Positions 42,627 to 51,299 of a DNA stretch of 64,000 bases are shown one piece after another (position 1 is the stretch's first letter; the number at the start of each line of letters is the position of its first letter). Below the pieces are notes generated by a model, which worked only from the letters and a program-made list of their open reading frames with translations, searched no databases and had not been told where the DNA came from. The stretch is from Oscillospiraceae bacterium (GTDB taxonomy: Bacteria; Bacillota; Clostridia; Oscillospirales; Oscillospiraceae): positions 24,113-88,112 of the forward strand of contig SVMF01000011.1 in the NCBI GenBank assembly GCA_015067565.1, read 5' to 3'. Both the position numbers and the translations under genes were made by a program.

Positions 42627-43610
42627 ATGGAAGAAAAGCAAGTAATCAGAAGAATCGGTGTTCTGACCAGCGGTGGCGATGCACCCGGCATGAACGCTGC
42701 CGTCCGTGCTGTGGTACGCTCGGCCATTTTTCGTGGAATTGAGGTCGTCGGCATCCGTAGAGGCTATAATGGTTTGATTAGTGGTGATATTGTGAAGCTC
42801 GATGAAAGAAGTGTCGCTCATATCATCAACCGAGGCGGAACCATTCTCTACACCGCACGCAGCAAAGAGTTCATGACAGAAGAAGGCCAAATGAAGGCGG
42901 TTCAGACCTGCAAGCTGCTTGGACTGAACGGAATCGTTGCCATCGGCGGTGACGGCACCTTCCGTGGTGCGCTGGATCTGTCAAAACACGGGATTCCGGT
43001 TGTCGGTATTCCTGCAACGATCGACAATGATATTGCGTGCACGAATTACTGCATCGGCTTTGACACCGCAGCGAATACTGCAATTGAATGCATTGACAAG
43101 CTGCGCGATACGATGCAATCGCATGAGCGTTGTTCCGTGGTTGAAGTCATGGGCCGCCATGCAGGTCATCTGGCGCTCTATGTCGGACTCGCAGTTGGCG
43201 CTACGGCTGTTTTGGTACCCGAGAGCAAGGTGAGTTTTGAAGAAGATGTGATCGAAAAGATCCGCAACGCCCGACTTAACGGCTTCACGCATTACATGAT
43301 CGTTGTCGCGGAAGGTGCAGCCTCTGCAATGGAGGTCGCACAGAAGATCAAGGAGGAAATCTGCATCGAGCCTCGTGTTACGGTTTTAGGTCATATTCAG
43401 CGTGGTGGAACACCCACCGGACGCGACCGTGTTACAGCTACCAGGATGGGATATCGTGCGGTTGATATTCTGGCGCAAGGTGGTTCCAATCGTGTTGTCA
43501 CGCTGCGTAATGCAGTAATGACAGACATTGATATCGTCGAGGCGCTTGCAGAGCGCAAGGGTATCGATTCTGAAGAGATGACCGTTCTGGAAGCAATGAC
43601 GGGCATATAA
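42627..43610 (+). CDS. pfkA: 6-phosphofructokinase
   Basis: A 327-residue PfkA with TSGGDAPGMNAAVRA, GGDGTFRGA, the substrate-binding PATIDNDIACTN with catalytic Asp, and EVMGRHAGHLAL. The Gly pattern of GGDGT fits an ATP-dependent enzyme over the pyrophosphate type, which would have Asp at the next position. Glycolysis. Followed immediately by a strong terminator. Confidence 0.95.
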   Translation: MEEKQVIRRIGVLTSGGDAPGMNAAVRAVVRSAIFRGIEVVGIRRGYNGLISGDIVKLDERSVAHIINRGGTILYTARSKEFMTEEGQMKAVQTCKLLGLNGIVAIGGDGTFRGALDLSKHGIPVVGIPATIDNDIACTNYCIGFDTAANTAIECIDKLRDTMQSHERCSVVEVMGRHAGHLALYVGLAVGATAVLVPESKVSFEEDVIEKIRNARLNGFTHYMIVVAEGAASAMEVAQKIKEEICIEPRVTVLGHIQRGGTPTGRDRVTATRMGYRAVDILAQGGSNRVVTLRNAVMTDIDIVEALAERKGIDSEEMTVLEAMTGI

Positions 43611-43638
43611 AAAACGGGGCATTTGCCCCGTTTTTTTT
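43610..43638 (+). terminator. Rho-independent terminator of pfkA
   Basis: AAAACGGGGCA (43611-43621) with TGCCCCGTTTT (from 43624), 2-3 nt loop, followed by a run of eight T's. It starts at the pfkA stop and also serves the convergent sulfatase gene, whose stop lies in it. Confidence 0.92.
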
Positions 43639-45151
43639 AGTCTTCTATGAAGTGATCGACATAGTAGTCGGAATGCTTGGTAATCTGATCGTTCAGATAC
43701 TTCAGACCCAATTCCTCTGCCAAAGTCGGATGGCCGGAGAACAGATTTGTGCCGATGCCGAGCCGTTCACCCTCGATCGTGCAGCCGAGTGCTGCCAAGG
43801 TCGTCGGGAACAGATCCATCGGGGTAAACACGCGATTCTTGCTGAATTCGGTCGTGATCGGTGCGTTAATGATGCAGTTATAAACATGGCGATCATAGCC
43901 TTCTTCCACATTGCGGACGAAATACTGATTGTCCATGCTCTGATGGTCGCCGACCACAACCACGGTCGTGTTTTCATAGAAATCCTGCTGCTGGATCCAC
44001 TCGACAAAAGCCTTCACCTGACGGCTGGAGCAAGAAATGACATTTTCATACTGCTCGCTATGCTGATTTTCACAGCAAGACTTATCGTAGTAGCCGTCAA
44101 TGTGGTGCGTATCGACCGTCAGGAGCGTAAATGCAAACGGCTGATCCTTCTTGGAGATCTCGGTCAGCTCCTGCTTCGCATAATCAAACAGCTTGCTGTC
44201 CTCAAATCCCCACCAGACCATATAATCTTCGGGAATTAGACCATCTTTTCTTGCGGTGAAAAGATCATAGACATGATCTGCGCCATGCAGATAGTAGTAT
44301 TCCTCACGCGAGCCGAAATTTGCATCCGAGCCACACATGAAGGTCTGGTAATATCCTTGTTCCTTAAGAATATCCTGCAGGTTTGTTGCACCCGGCAAAT
44401 ATCCCTCGAACTTCCCGATCTCGATTTTCGAAAGGTCCATGGTTAACGGAAGACCGGAGGTCTGCGCGACCAAGGCTGCAGATGTCCAGGTCGTATGATT
44501 AATGCGTGGCCAGCCGCCAATGCCGTTATTGTGGGAGAAGTTGACATTCTCCTGTGCAAGCTGCGTTAGCTCAGGGATCATATCGACCTTCTGGGCACCG
44601 CCCTGCTCCTTGGACATGAAAGAGGTTTCCATGGATTCAAGATAGATATAGATCAGATTGCGCTTTTTCTCCGGGAAAGTGATCTCCACCTCGTCGGGCG
44701 AAACATAGTGATCATCGTAGAGCTTCGTATCGTCAAAATAGTAATCTACCACAAATTCAGGAAAACGAACCATAATGGCTGCAACGACAACCAGAGTCGT
44801 GCACATCACAGTGAAGATGATGTTGGATAAGCGAAGCTTGATGGGAAACAGTTGGACCGGATTTTTGCCATCCTTGCGGATCGTCCAATTGAATTTCTTG
44901 CCCCGATAGAAGAAGATCGGATACAAGATCAGCGTCAGGATTCCAGCCGGCAGAAGCGCATTGAGCTTCCAGCTGATGGACAGATTGTTCGAGCAGCCCT
45001 TCCACGGTGTCATAAACGTAGAAATGATCGACATGAAGCCGGTGTCACCGTAGCGGTCGGTATACCATTTAGCCAGCAGGAATGCCAGCAATGCAGCAAA
45101 CAATATAAAAGCAAGAATCAAATACTTGACTACTTTCATTGTTTTCTTCAT
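43637..45151 (-). CDS. LTA-synthase-like sulfatase-fold membrane protein
   Basis: A 504-residue protein. About three N-terminal membrane segments (LILAFILFAALLAFLLA, LLPAGILTLILYPIFF, NIIFTVMCTTLVVVAAIMV) precede an extracellular sulfatase domain with the nucleophile Thr in YIYLESMETSFMS and metal-site GDHQSM. It is related to LtaS glycerolphosphate transferases but has fewer membrane segments than the five usual for LtaS, so it may modify another surface polymer. It has its own promoter. Confidence 0.87.
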   Translation of the reverse strand: MKKTMKVVKYLILAFILFAALLAFLLAKWYTDRYGDTGFMSIISTFMTPWKGCSNNLSISWKLNALLPAGILTLILYPIFFYRGKKFNWTIRKDGKNPVQLFPIKLRLSNIIFTVMCTTLVVVAAIMVRFPEFVVDYYFDDTKLYDDHYVSPDEVEITFPEKKRNLIYIYLESMETSFMSKEQGGAQKVDMIPELTQLAQENVNFSHNNGIGGWPRINHTTWTSAALVAQTSGLPLTMDLSKIEIGKFEGYLPGATNLQDILKEQGYYQTFMCGSDANFGSREEYYYLHGADHVYDLFTARKDGLIPEDYMVWWGFEDSKLFDYAKQELTEISKKDQPFAFTLLTVDTHHIDGYYDKSCCENQHSEQYENVISCSSRQVKAFVEWIQQQDFYENTTVVVVGDHQSMDNQYFVRNVEEGYDRHVYNCIINAPITTEFSKNRVFTPMDLFPTTLAALGCTIEGERLGIGTNLFSGHPTLAEELGLKYLNDQITKHSDYYVDHFIED

Positions 45152-45186
45152 TTCAAATCGCCTCGATTTTTTACATGATGCGATAT

Positions 45187-45215
45187 ATTATACTCCTGTC
45201 ACGAGAGAATGTCAA
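45187..45215 (-). promoter_or_regulatory. Strong promoter of the LTA-synthase-like gene
   Basis: Leftward perfect -35 TTGACA (45215-45210), 17 bp, perfect -10 TATAAT (45192-45187), about 36 bp from the ATG. Confidence 0.8.
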
Positions 45216-45487
45216 TTATCGAACCTTGAGGTTTTACAGAAATATTACAATTCCTTAAAAATGCGCAAATTTATTTCAAAATCGTTTTGGAATCGTTCAT
45301 AGTTTCGTAAAATTTGTCGTTTATTATGACATCGTAAGGAAAAACAACTCCTTATGTCCCCTTTTTTCATTTATCTCTCTTTTTTCCCTCTCTCTTTTCT
45401 TTGGGTTCCTGCCTGATCGGTTTCGACAGGCAGGAATTCTCCGTTTACGCACAAAAGAGGCCTGCATCCGCAAGCCCCTTTTGTGCG
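45216..45487. terminator. Gene-free interval with two hairpins after obgE
   Basis: No ORF is seen. A hairpin with arms at 45448-45460 and 45475-45487 (CGCACAAAAG / CTTTTGTGCG) lies directly after the obgE stop and is the likely leftward terminator. A second hairpin, CCTGCCTG/CAGGCAGG, is at about 45407-45433. Neither has a clean T-run. The rest is AT-rich with pyrimidine tracts around 45357-45402. Confidence 0.55.
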
Positions 45488-45488
45488 T

Positions 45489-46763
45489 TTATCGTTCGTA
45501 ATCGAATTCAAAATCATAAATGCTGACCGTGTCGCCGTCCTCAATGCCCATGGCCTCGAGTTTTTCAAACAGGCCGCTCTTGCGGAGCTGACGGTCAAAG
45601 TACATTCTCGACTCGTAATCGCCGAAATTGATGTCGTTGATGAGCTGCTGCAACCATTTTCCGGAGATAACCCAGGTGTCATCAAACTGCTGGATCGTAA
45701 GGTCATCGGCCTCGCCTGCCTCCGCCAAGGGCTTGACATATTCGGGCTCATAAACGATCACTGGCGGCAAGTCCTTCAGCCTACTTGCAACGACACGCAT
45801 CAGCTGTTTTGTTCCCAGCGTGGTAGCAGCGGAAATCTCATAGAATTCATAGCCACGCTCGGTTACATAGGCACGCAGTCGCTCAAGATTATCGCTTCCC
45901 TCCGGGATCAGGTCGCACTTATTGGCCGCAACAATCATCGGACGCCTGGCAAGATCCTCGGAATAGCTGCGCAGTTCCTCGTTGATCTTCTCGAAGTCCT
46001 CGATCGGATCACGATCTTCGCAACCCGAGACGTCGACAATATGCACCATCAGTCGGCAACGGTCAATATGACGCAGAAAATCATGACCCAAGCCGGCCCC
46101 CTCAGCCGCCCCCTCGATGATGCCGGGAATGTCTGCCATGACAAAGGATACACCCTCATCGACATAGATCACGCCCAGATTGGGATAAAGCGTGGTAAAG
46201 TGATAGTTTGCAATCTTAGGTCTGGCATTGGAAGTTACGGACAAAAGCGTAGACTTACCAACATTAGGGAAGCCGACCAATCCGACATCTGCTAACAGCT
46301 TCAGCTCCAAAATGACCTCGTGCTCTTCTCCGGGAAGTCCTGATTTTGCAAATCTTGGAACTTGACGTGTCGGGGTGGCAAAATGCTTGTTGCCCCATCC
46401 GCCTCTACCGCCTTTGCAGAGGATATAATCATCAGAATCGGACATATCCTTGATGACTTCGTTGGTAGCGGCATCGCGGATGACGGTTCCTCTGGGAATC
46501 TGGATCACCAGATCTTCGCCACGCTTGCCGGAGCAACGACCGCCTTGACCGTCTTGACCGGGCGAAGCAGTATATTTTCTCTTATAACGGAAGTCCATCA
46601 AGGTGGACATATTATCATTGACACGCAGGACGATATTGCCGCCTCTGCCGCCGTCGCCACCATCAGGGCCACCGGCTGCGACATATTTCTCGCGATGGAA
46701 CGCAACTGCACCGTTACCACCGTTACCGGCCTTCACATATATTTTAACTTTATCTACAAACAT
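45489..46763 (-). CDS. obgE: GTPase ObgE/CgtA
   Basis: A 424-residue Obg GTPase: the glycine-rich Obg fold (VKAGNGGNGAVAFHREKYVAAGGPDGGDGGRGG), the G domain with GFPNVGKSTLL (G1), DIPGIIEGAAEGAGLG (switch II) and NKCDL (G4), and a complete C-terminal OCT domain. Works in 50S ribosome assembly and growth control. ATG 46763 is chosen as AAGGAG lies 7 nt upstream; the in-frame GTG 46772 is inside that site. Separated from rpmA by a terminator. Confidence 0.96.
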   Translation of the reverse strand: MFVDKVKIYVKAGNGGNGAVAFHREKYVAAGGPDGGDGGRGGNIVLRVNDNMSTLMDFRYKRKYTASPGQDGQGGRCSGKRGEDLVIQIPRGTVIRDAATNEVIKDMSDSDDYILCKGGRGGWGNKHFATPTRQVPRFAKSGLPGEEHEVILELKLLADVGLVGFPNVGKSTLLSVTSNARPKIANYHFTTLYPNLGVIYVDEGVSFVMADIPGIIEGAAEGAGLGHDFLRHIDRCRLMVHIVDVSGCEDRDPIEDFEKINEELRSYSEDLARRPMIVAANKCDLIPEGSDNLERLRAYVTERGYEFYEISAATTLGTKQLMRVVASRLKDLPPVIVYEPEYVKPLAEAGEADDLTIQQFDDTWVISGKWLQQLINDINFGDYESRMYFDRQLRKSGLFEKLEAMGIEDGDTVSIYDFEFDYER

Positions 46764-46880
46764 AATGCTCACTCCTTTGTATAGAGTTCGTCTTGTTTAT
46801 TCTAAATGCAATTTATATTTTCACTTGTTCTACTCAAGCGTTCCGTCTGTATATATCTTTCCATAACCGTCACCATTTAT

Positions 46881-46913
46881 TAAAAAATCCCGAACATGGG
46901 CATGTTCGGGATT
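46881..46913 (-). terminator. Terminator of rplU-prp-rpmA
   Basis: Leftward: a perfect 13-bp stem (46913-46901 with 46898-46886), 2-nt loop, followed by six T's. Strong intrinsic terminator placed 12 bp after rpmA and before obgE. Confidence 0.92.
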
Positions 46914-46925
46914 CCATAATGCAAA

Positions 46926-47207
46926 TTACTGCTTTGCGTAAACGGAGCACTGCTTGCGATCCTTGCCCTTGCGCTCGAACTTGACGGTGCCGTCAATCAG
47001 AGCGAAGAGGGTATCATCGGTACCGATACCGACATTGTTACCCGGATGGATGTGAGTGCCTCTCTGGCGAACCAGAATATTGCCAGCCAGAACGAACTGA
47101 CCGTCTGCGCGCTTTACGCCCAATCTCTTGGACTCGGAATCACGACCGTTCTTAGTAGAACCGCCGCCCTTCTTATGAGCGAAGAACTGAAAACCGATTT
47201 TCAGCAT
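46926..47207 (-). CDS. rpmA: Ribosomal protein L27 with cleavable N-terminus
   Basis: A 93-residue L27. Before the mature start [15 protein letters not shown] there is a nine-residue extension, MLKIGFQFF, ending in the Phe-Phe/Ala site that the Prp protease cuts in Firmicutes. The gene for Prp is immediately upstream. The mature N-terminus reaches the peptidyl transferase centre, so processing should be required for function. Order rplU-prp-rpmA is the standard Firmicutes arrangement. Confidence 0.97.
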   Translation of the reverse strand: MLKIGFQFFAHKKGGGSTKNGRDSESKRLGVKRADGQFVLAGNILVRQRGTHIHPGNNVGIGTDDTLFALIDGTVKFERKGKDRKQCSVYAKQ

Positions 47208-47210
47208 TTG

Positions 47211-47534
47211 TTACACCTCCATAACTTCGATATAATCAGGATACTCATCCCGCAATGACAGCATGGTCAGCATAAAGCCGGTCAAAACTGCCTGAACTGC
47301 GTCCTCATCATCGCATACTGCGGGAAGCGTGAGGGTGATTCGGGGCTCGGTCTCATTGACCTTGGTGTTTGCATGGTTGCCAAGCACATCATTGATCGTG
47401 CATTCAGCAAACTGCACCGCAGAGGAAATCGCAGCACAAATAATGTCGCTGCCCTCTTCTGCATAACCACTATGTCCCGACACGGCAAAACCGTTGATTC
47501 TGCCGTTCTGATTGAAAATTTCTACCTTAGTCAT
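47211..47534 (-). CDS. prp: Ribosomal-processing cysteine protease Prp
   Basis: A 107-residue protein with the Prp signature SGHSGYAEEGSDIICAAISS, which provides the catalytic His and Cys. It removes the N-terminal extension of L27. Start overlaps the rplU stop by one base; 3 bp separate it from rpmA. Confidence 0.95.
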   Translation of the reverse strand: MTKVEIFNQNGRINGFAVSGHSGYAEEGSDIICAAISSAVQFAECTINDVLGNHANTKVNETEPRITLTLPAVCDDEDAVQAVLTGFMLTMLSLRDEYPDYIEVMEV

Positions 47535-47845
47535 TACACAGAGATCTTTTCAATCTGCACCTTGGTATAGGGCTGTCTGTGGCCGCGGATGGACTTGGAG
47601 TCCTTCTTCGGGCGGTACTTGAAAACGGTAACCTTCTTGGACTTGCCGTTCTTCAGAACCTTAGCTTCGACGGAAGCGCCTGCCACGACGGGGGCACCGA
47701 ACTTAGAGTTCTCACCGTCAACGACTGCCAGCACCTGATCGAAGGTTACGGTTGCGTCAGCTTCAACGCCCAGCTTCTCGACGAAAATGATATCGCCTTC
47801 CTTAACGCTGTACTGCTTGCCACCGGTAACGATAACTGCCTGCAT
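47534..47845 (-). CDS. rplU: Ribosomal protein L21
   Basis: A 103-residue L21 ([25 protein letters not shown] ... [27 protein letters not shown]). ATG 47845 starts the conserved sequence; GTG 47857 would add four residues but overlaps the ribosome site. First gene of the rplU-prp-rpmA operon. Confidence 0.97.
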   Translation of the reverse strand: MQAVIVTGGKQYSVKEGDIIFVEKLGVEADATVTFDQVLAVVDGENSKFGAPVVAGASVEAKVLKNGKSKKVTVFKYRPKKDSKSIRGHRQPYTKVQIEKISV

Positions 47846-47925
47846 TATTAGTTGCACCTACCTTTTTTGTAGTCTCGCTCTCAAGGTGTGAGACGCGCTC
47901 AACTTGAAACCTTTTCGATGCGGCG
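47846..47925 (-). promoter_or_regulatory. Candidate L21 leader (autoregulatory 5' UTR)
   Basis: The about 80-nt transcribed leader between the rplU promoter and start codon can form a hairpin with arms GTCTC and GAGAC around ACACCTTGAGAGC. Firmicutes rplU genes commonly have an L21 leader that binds the protein. I infer this from position and a plausible fold; I could not align it to the family model. Confidence 0.4.
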
Positions 47926-47930
47926 GATAG

Positions 47931-47959
47931 ATTATAACACTTGTTTGTAGAATTGTCAA
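47931..47959 (-). promoter_or_regulatory. Promoter of rplU-prp-rpmA
   Basis: Leftward perfect -35 TTGACA (47959-47954), 17 bp, perfect -10 TATAAT (47936-47931). Its -35 is only 7 bp from the -35 of the divergent apbE promoter. Confidence 0.85.
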
Positions 47960-47966
47960 ATACTAT

Positions 47967-47995
47967 TTGACTATTTTTTTCAAATTTGTTATAAT
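47967..47995 (+). promoter_or_regulatory. Promoter of apbE
   Basis: -35 TTGACT (47967-47972), 17 bp, -10 TATAAT (47990-47995), 31 bp before the apbE start. Back-to-back with the rplU promoter. Confidence 0.75.
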
Positions 47996-48026
47996 TTTTT
48001 TGATATTTTTGGGATTTGGTGATGCT

Positions 48027-49013
48027 ATGAAACAAATTTTTGCAATATTTCTCCTGCTGTGTCTAATCTTGGGCGGTTGCACTGAAGATCTTGCACCTGC
48101 GGAACGCGAATTCTTTGCAATGGATACGGTGATTAACGTAAAAATCTGGGGAGATGAAACAGCCTTGGATGCCGTTTACGACCTGATCTCGGCTGACAGC
48201 GCTCTTTTCAGCACCTATAATGACACGAGCGACATTGCCAAACTGAATCAAGATGCTTTTCTCGTTGTTCGCAATGAAACAGCTGAGCTTTTACAGCTTG
48301 CGATCCACTACAGCCATGAGACAGCCGGTGCATTCGATCCAACCGTCTACCCTTATATCAAGTCTTGGAGGTCGGCGAACGATGCTCCTCCCGAGCTTAC
48401 TCACCTATCCGACCGCATTGGCTTTGATAAGCTTGTTTTAGACGGCAATACAGCATCTTTGAAGGATCGGGCCATGATCGATCTCGGAGCGATCACCAAG
48501 GGGTATTGCGCACAAAGGGCAATCGATGAGCTCATCCATCGGAAGGTGGAAACTGCCATCATCTCTCTCGGCGGCAATGTGCAAACACTCGGCTCAAAGC
48601 CTGACGGAACCGCCTGGGCCGTTGGTATCGCCAATCCTGAGAAGCCTTCCGAGGCAATAACCGTGGTACGATTTCATGGTTCCATGGCACTTGTGACATC
48701 AGGAACCTATCAGAGATATTATGAATGGAACGGAAAGAAATATCACCACATCTTGGATCCCCAGACCGGCTATCCTGTGGAAAACAACCTCGCCTCTGTC
48801 ACTGTTTTGTGCCAGGATGGGACGATGGCCGATGCCTTTTCAACGGCCTTGTTTGTGATGGGCTACGAAAAGGCGATCGAATTTTGGCAGGCACGAAAGG
48901 ATTTTGAGGTCATCTTCATCACGAAGGATGGATCGATCCATGCAACAGAAGGCGCCGCTCCCCTCTTGACGGATTGTGAATTTTCAATAATTCAGCGCAT
49001 TAAAACTTCTTGA
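48027..49013 (+). CDS. apbE: FAD:protein FMN transferase (ApbE), lipoprotein
   Basis: A 328-residue ApbE. The N-terminus KQIFAIFLLLCLILGGC is a lipoprotein signal with lipobox LGGC. Conserved blocks are AMDTVINVKIWG, DLGAITKGYCAQRA, ISLGGNVQTLG, TSGTYQRYYEW and HHILDPQTGYPV, the last with the metal-binding region. It attaches FMN to threonine of target proteins such as Rnf or Nqr subunits, none of which is in the window. ATG 48027 chosen for the signal peptide start. Its end overlaps the convergent CBS gene by 14 bp. Confidence 0.93.
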   Translation: MKQIFAIFLLLCLILGGCTEDLAPAEREFFAMDTVINVKIWGDETALDAVYDLISADSALFSTYNDTSDIAKLNQDAFLVVRNETAELLQLAIHYSHETAGAFDPTVYPYIKSWRSANDAPPELTHLSDRIGFDKLVLDGNTASLKDRAMIDLGAITKGYCAQRAIDELIHRKVETAIISLGGNVQTLGSKPDGTAWAVGIANPEKPSEAITVVRFHGSMALVTSGTYQRYYEWNGKKYHHILDPQTGYPVENNLASVTVLCQDGTMADAFSTALFVMGYEKAIEFWQARKDFEVIFITKDGSIHATEGAAPLLTDCEFSIIQRIKTS

Positions 49014-49428
49014 TATTGTTTGTAATCTCGTGAAGTGTTGCCCCTGCCTGCGCTGAGTATTCAGGTGCTTTGGCAAGATCACCGATGGAAACCATCCCCA
49101 CCAATTTCCCATTGTTTTGCACAGGCAAACGGCGTATCTGACGCTGTGACATCAGCTCCGAGGCTGTATCGAGAGAATCGTCTGCATTGACGCACACGAC
49201 CCTGCGTGTCATGATCTCCCCAACCCTGACACTGTTCGGATCCTCCTCGGCTGCGACACAGCGCAAAACGATATCCCGGTCCGTCACCAGTCCTTTGAGT
49301 TTTCCGTCCTTGCCACACACAGGCAGCGCACCGATGTTGTACCGCGACAAAAGCCTTGCAGCAATGGCGAGGTTCTCATCCGGTGAAATGGTGACTGGTT
49401 TGTCTGACATAACATCCTTGATCTGCAT
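49000..49428 (-). CDS. CBS-domain protein
   Basis: A 142-residue protein of two tandem CBS motifs (MQIKDVMSDKPVTISPDENLAIAARLL... and VGEIMTRRVVCVNADDSLDTASELM...), with no attached enzyme domain. Such proteins bind adenine nucleotides and act as energy sensors; target unknown. GGAGG upstream of ATG 49428. Its 3' end overlaps apbE. Confidence 0.9.
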   Translation of the reverse strand: MQIKDVMSDKPVTISPDENLAIAARLLSRYNIGALPVCGKDGKLKGLVTDRDIVLRCVAAEEDPNSVRVGEIMTRRVVCVNADDSLDTASELMSQRQIRRLPVQNNGKLVGMVSIGDLAKAPEYSAQAGATLHEITNNIKKF

Positions 49429-49450
49429 ATAACTACCTCCATTATAAATC

Positions 49451-49477
49451 GCCTCTGTCGACATGGCCGACAGAGGC
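49451..49477. terminator. Hairpin between gluQ and the CBS gene
   Basis: Perfect 10-bp stem GCCTCTGTCG (49451-49460) with CGACAGAGGC (49468-49477), 7-nt loop, no clear T-run. Could terminate gluQ transcripts or act as an attenuator in front of the CBS gene. Confidence 0.5.
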
Positions 49478-49514
49478 GTTTGTCATATGGAATTATGGGA
49501 GAAATTTACAGATC

Positions 49515-50402
49515 CTATACAGCAAATTGTTTGTCGATGACAATCGGCTCTGTTTTTAGCTTCTGCCACGAGAACTGCGAAACAAGGCCGCTTGCAGAGA
49601 TCGGACAATCGGAGTCTGCCAAGTGTGAAGCAAATGCGAGTTTACCGATCAGCTCCTGCGGTGTAAAATGCTCCTTCAGGTATGCAAGATCCAGATCCTT
49701 TTCGCGTTTTGACAGTCTTCTTCCGTCAGGTGCGACCAACAGCGGCACATGATAGAACTTAGGCGGTATATAGCCGAACTGCCGATAAAGCCAGATCTGT
49801 GCAGGCGTAGAGCTCAGAAGATCGCAGCCACGCACGACCTCGGTTACCCCACCAAGTGCATCATCACAGACGACCGCCAGCTGATAAGCATAAACGCCAT
49901 CGGATCTTCTGACGATAAAATCGCCCCACTCACGACTCAACTCCTGCGTGACGTTTCCAAAAACACCGTCAGCAAAGCTGATTTCACACGGATCGACCCA
50001 GACGCGCCATGCAGGAACCTTCTTTGTGCTTTGCGGTAGCCTTTCTCTGCAAGTTCCGGCATAAACGGTTCGTCCGTCGCTTACGTGAGGCGCATTGGCC
50101 GCATGCAGCTCATTTCTCGTGCAATAACAAGGATAGGTTTTCAGACGATCAAAATGTGCACGGTAGACCTCATCGCGCTTGCTCTGCAGCGGCATTTCTT
50201 CGTCCCAGTCCAGGCCGAGCCAGTGCAGATCCTCGTAAAGTGCCTCGATATAAGCCCTTTTGCTGCGGTCCGGATCTAAATCTTCGATGCGCAGGAGCAT
50301 TTTACCGTCCTGGCTTCGAACAGAGAGCCATGCGATCAGTGCGGTAAAAATATTTCCCAAATGCATCCGTCCCGACGGACTCGGCGCAAACCGTCCGATC
50401 AT
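49515..50402 (-). CDS. gluQ: Glutamyl-Q tRNA(Asp) synthetase
   Basis: A 295-residue truncated GluRS-like enzyme without the anticodon-binding domain. It has FAPSPSGRMHLGN (HIGH-like), LRIEDLDPDRSK, the zinc site CYCTRNEL...CRE, and RRLSKREKDL (KMSKS-like). It glutamylates queuosine in tRNA(Asp). The shortness excludes a canonical GltX. Overlaps the hydroxyacid dehydrogenase gene by 4 bp. Confidence 0.92.
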   Translation of the reverse strand: MIGRFAPSPSGRMHLGNIFTALIAWLSVRSQDGKMLLRIEDLDPDRSKRAYIEALYEDLHWLGLDWDEEMPLQSKRDEVYRAHFDRLKTYPCYCTRNELHAANAPHVSDGRTVYAGTCRERLPQSTKKVPAWRVWVDPCEISFADGVFGNVTQELSREWGDFIVRRSDGVYAYQLAVVCDDALGGVTEVVRGCDLLSSTPAQIWLYRQFGYIPPKFYHVPLLVAPDGRRLSKREKDLDLAYLKEHFTPQELIGKLAFASHLADSDCPISASGLVSQFSWQKLKTEPIVIDKQFAV

Positions 50403-51289
50403 TCTCTCACCACATTTCTAAGAGGCTCCCCCGCCAGAAAATGCTGCAGATTCTCGGTGCAGATCTCCCAAATACGCTTTTCTGTATCCGGCAAGTGACC
50501 GATCCCAATGCCGGCCACATGGGGTGTCAGGATCACATTCGGCATCGACCAAAGCGGATGTGTCTGCGGCAGGGGTTCCGGGGCAACGACATCCAGGCCG
50601 ACACCAAAGAATTTCCCCTCCTGTAGCAGGGAGGTCAATGCCTTCGTATCGATCAGACTTCCTCGGCCGACATTGATCAGGACGGCATCGTTCTTCAGAA
50701 GGCGCAGGTGGTATTCATTAAAATATCCCTTTGTTTCCTCGCTATGCGGCAAAGCGCAGATGACGAAATCCGCTTCCGGCAAAAAAGCGATCGCATTTTC
50801 CAAATTGGTGCGAACATCAAAGCCTTCTCTGGATTTCTTTGGATCGCGGCAAACACCGATCGTAAAAACACCGAGAGCCTTCAACCGCTTAGCCACAGCA
50901 CAGCCGATGTCTCCTGCTCCGAAAATGAGCGCAGTTGCGCCCTGCACCTGCTTTTCGCTGCCAAGATCCCGCCAATCGTTCTTTTTTGCATAGGCAGGAA
51001 GTCTTCTGCACAGAGAAAACAGCATCGCAAGCACATGTTCAGAGATGGTCTGCCCGTAGGCGCCGGAGGCTGTTGTCAAGGTTACATTGGACACAAACGC
51101 ATCCAAATAGCGGTCTGCACCCGCCCAAGTCATCTGTAACCATTTGAGGTTTGTTGCCGTCGCAAGCTCCTCGTGTGTCGGTTCCCCGATAATGATATCT
51201 GCCTCAGCGATTTGATCTGCCACTTCAAGAGACGAGGCCGCCTGCAAAAAGTCGTCACTCGGCGTGCCACTCATAATAAAATATTTCAT
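50399..51289 (-). CDS. D-isomer-specific 2-hydroxyacid dehydrogenase
   Basis: A 296-residue dehydrogenase. NAD motif FGAGDIGCAVAKRLKALG; catalytic Arg region LINVGRGSLIDTKAL; Glu in GLDVVAPEPLP; His in LTPHVAGIG. The substrate cannot be assigned; relatives reduce glyoxylate or hydroxypyruvate. ATG 51289 has GGGAGG upstream; the longer frame from 51310 overlaps the LCP gene. Confidence 0.9.
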   Translation of the reverse strand: MKYFIMSGTPSDDFLQAASSLEVADQIAEADIIIGEPTHEELATATNLKWLQMTWAGADRYLDAFVSNVTLTTASGAYGQTISEHVLAMLFSLCRRLPAYAKKNDWRDLGSEKQVQGATALIFGAGDIGCAVAKRLKALGVFTIGVCRDPKKSREGFDVRTNLENAIAFLPEADFVICALPHSEETKGYFNEYHLRLLKNDAVLINVGRGSLIDTKALTSLLQEGKFFGVGLDVVAPEPLPQTHPLWSMPNVILTPHVAGIGIGHLPDTEKRIWEICTENLQHFLAGEPLRNVVRE

Positions 51290-51299
51290 ACATCCTCCC

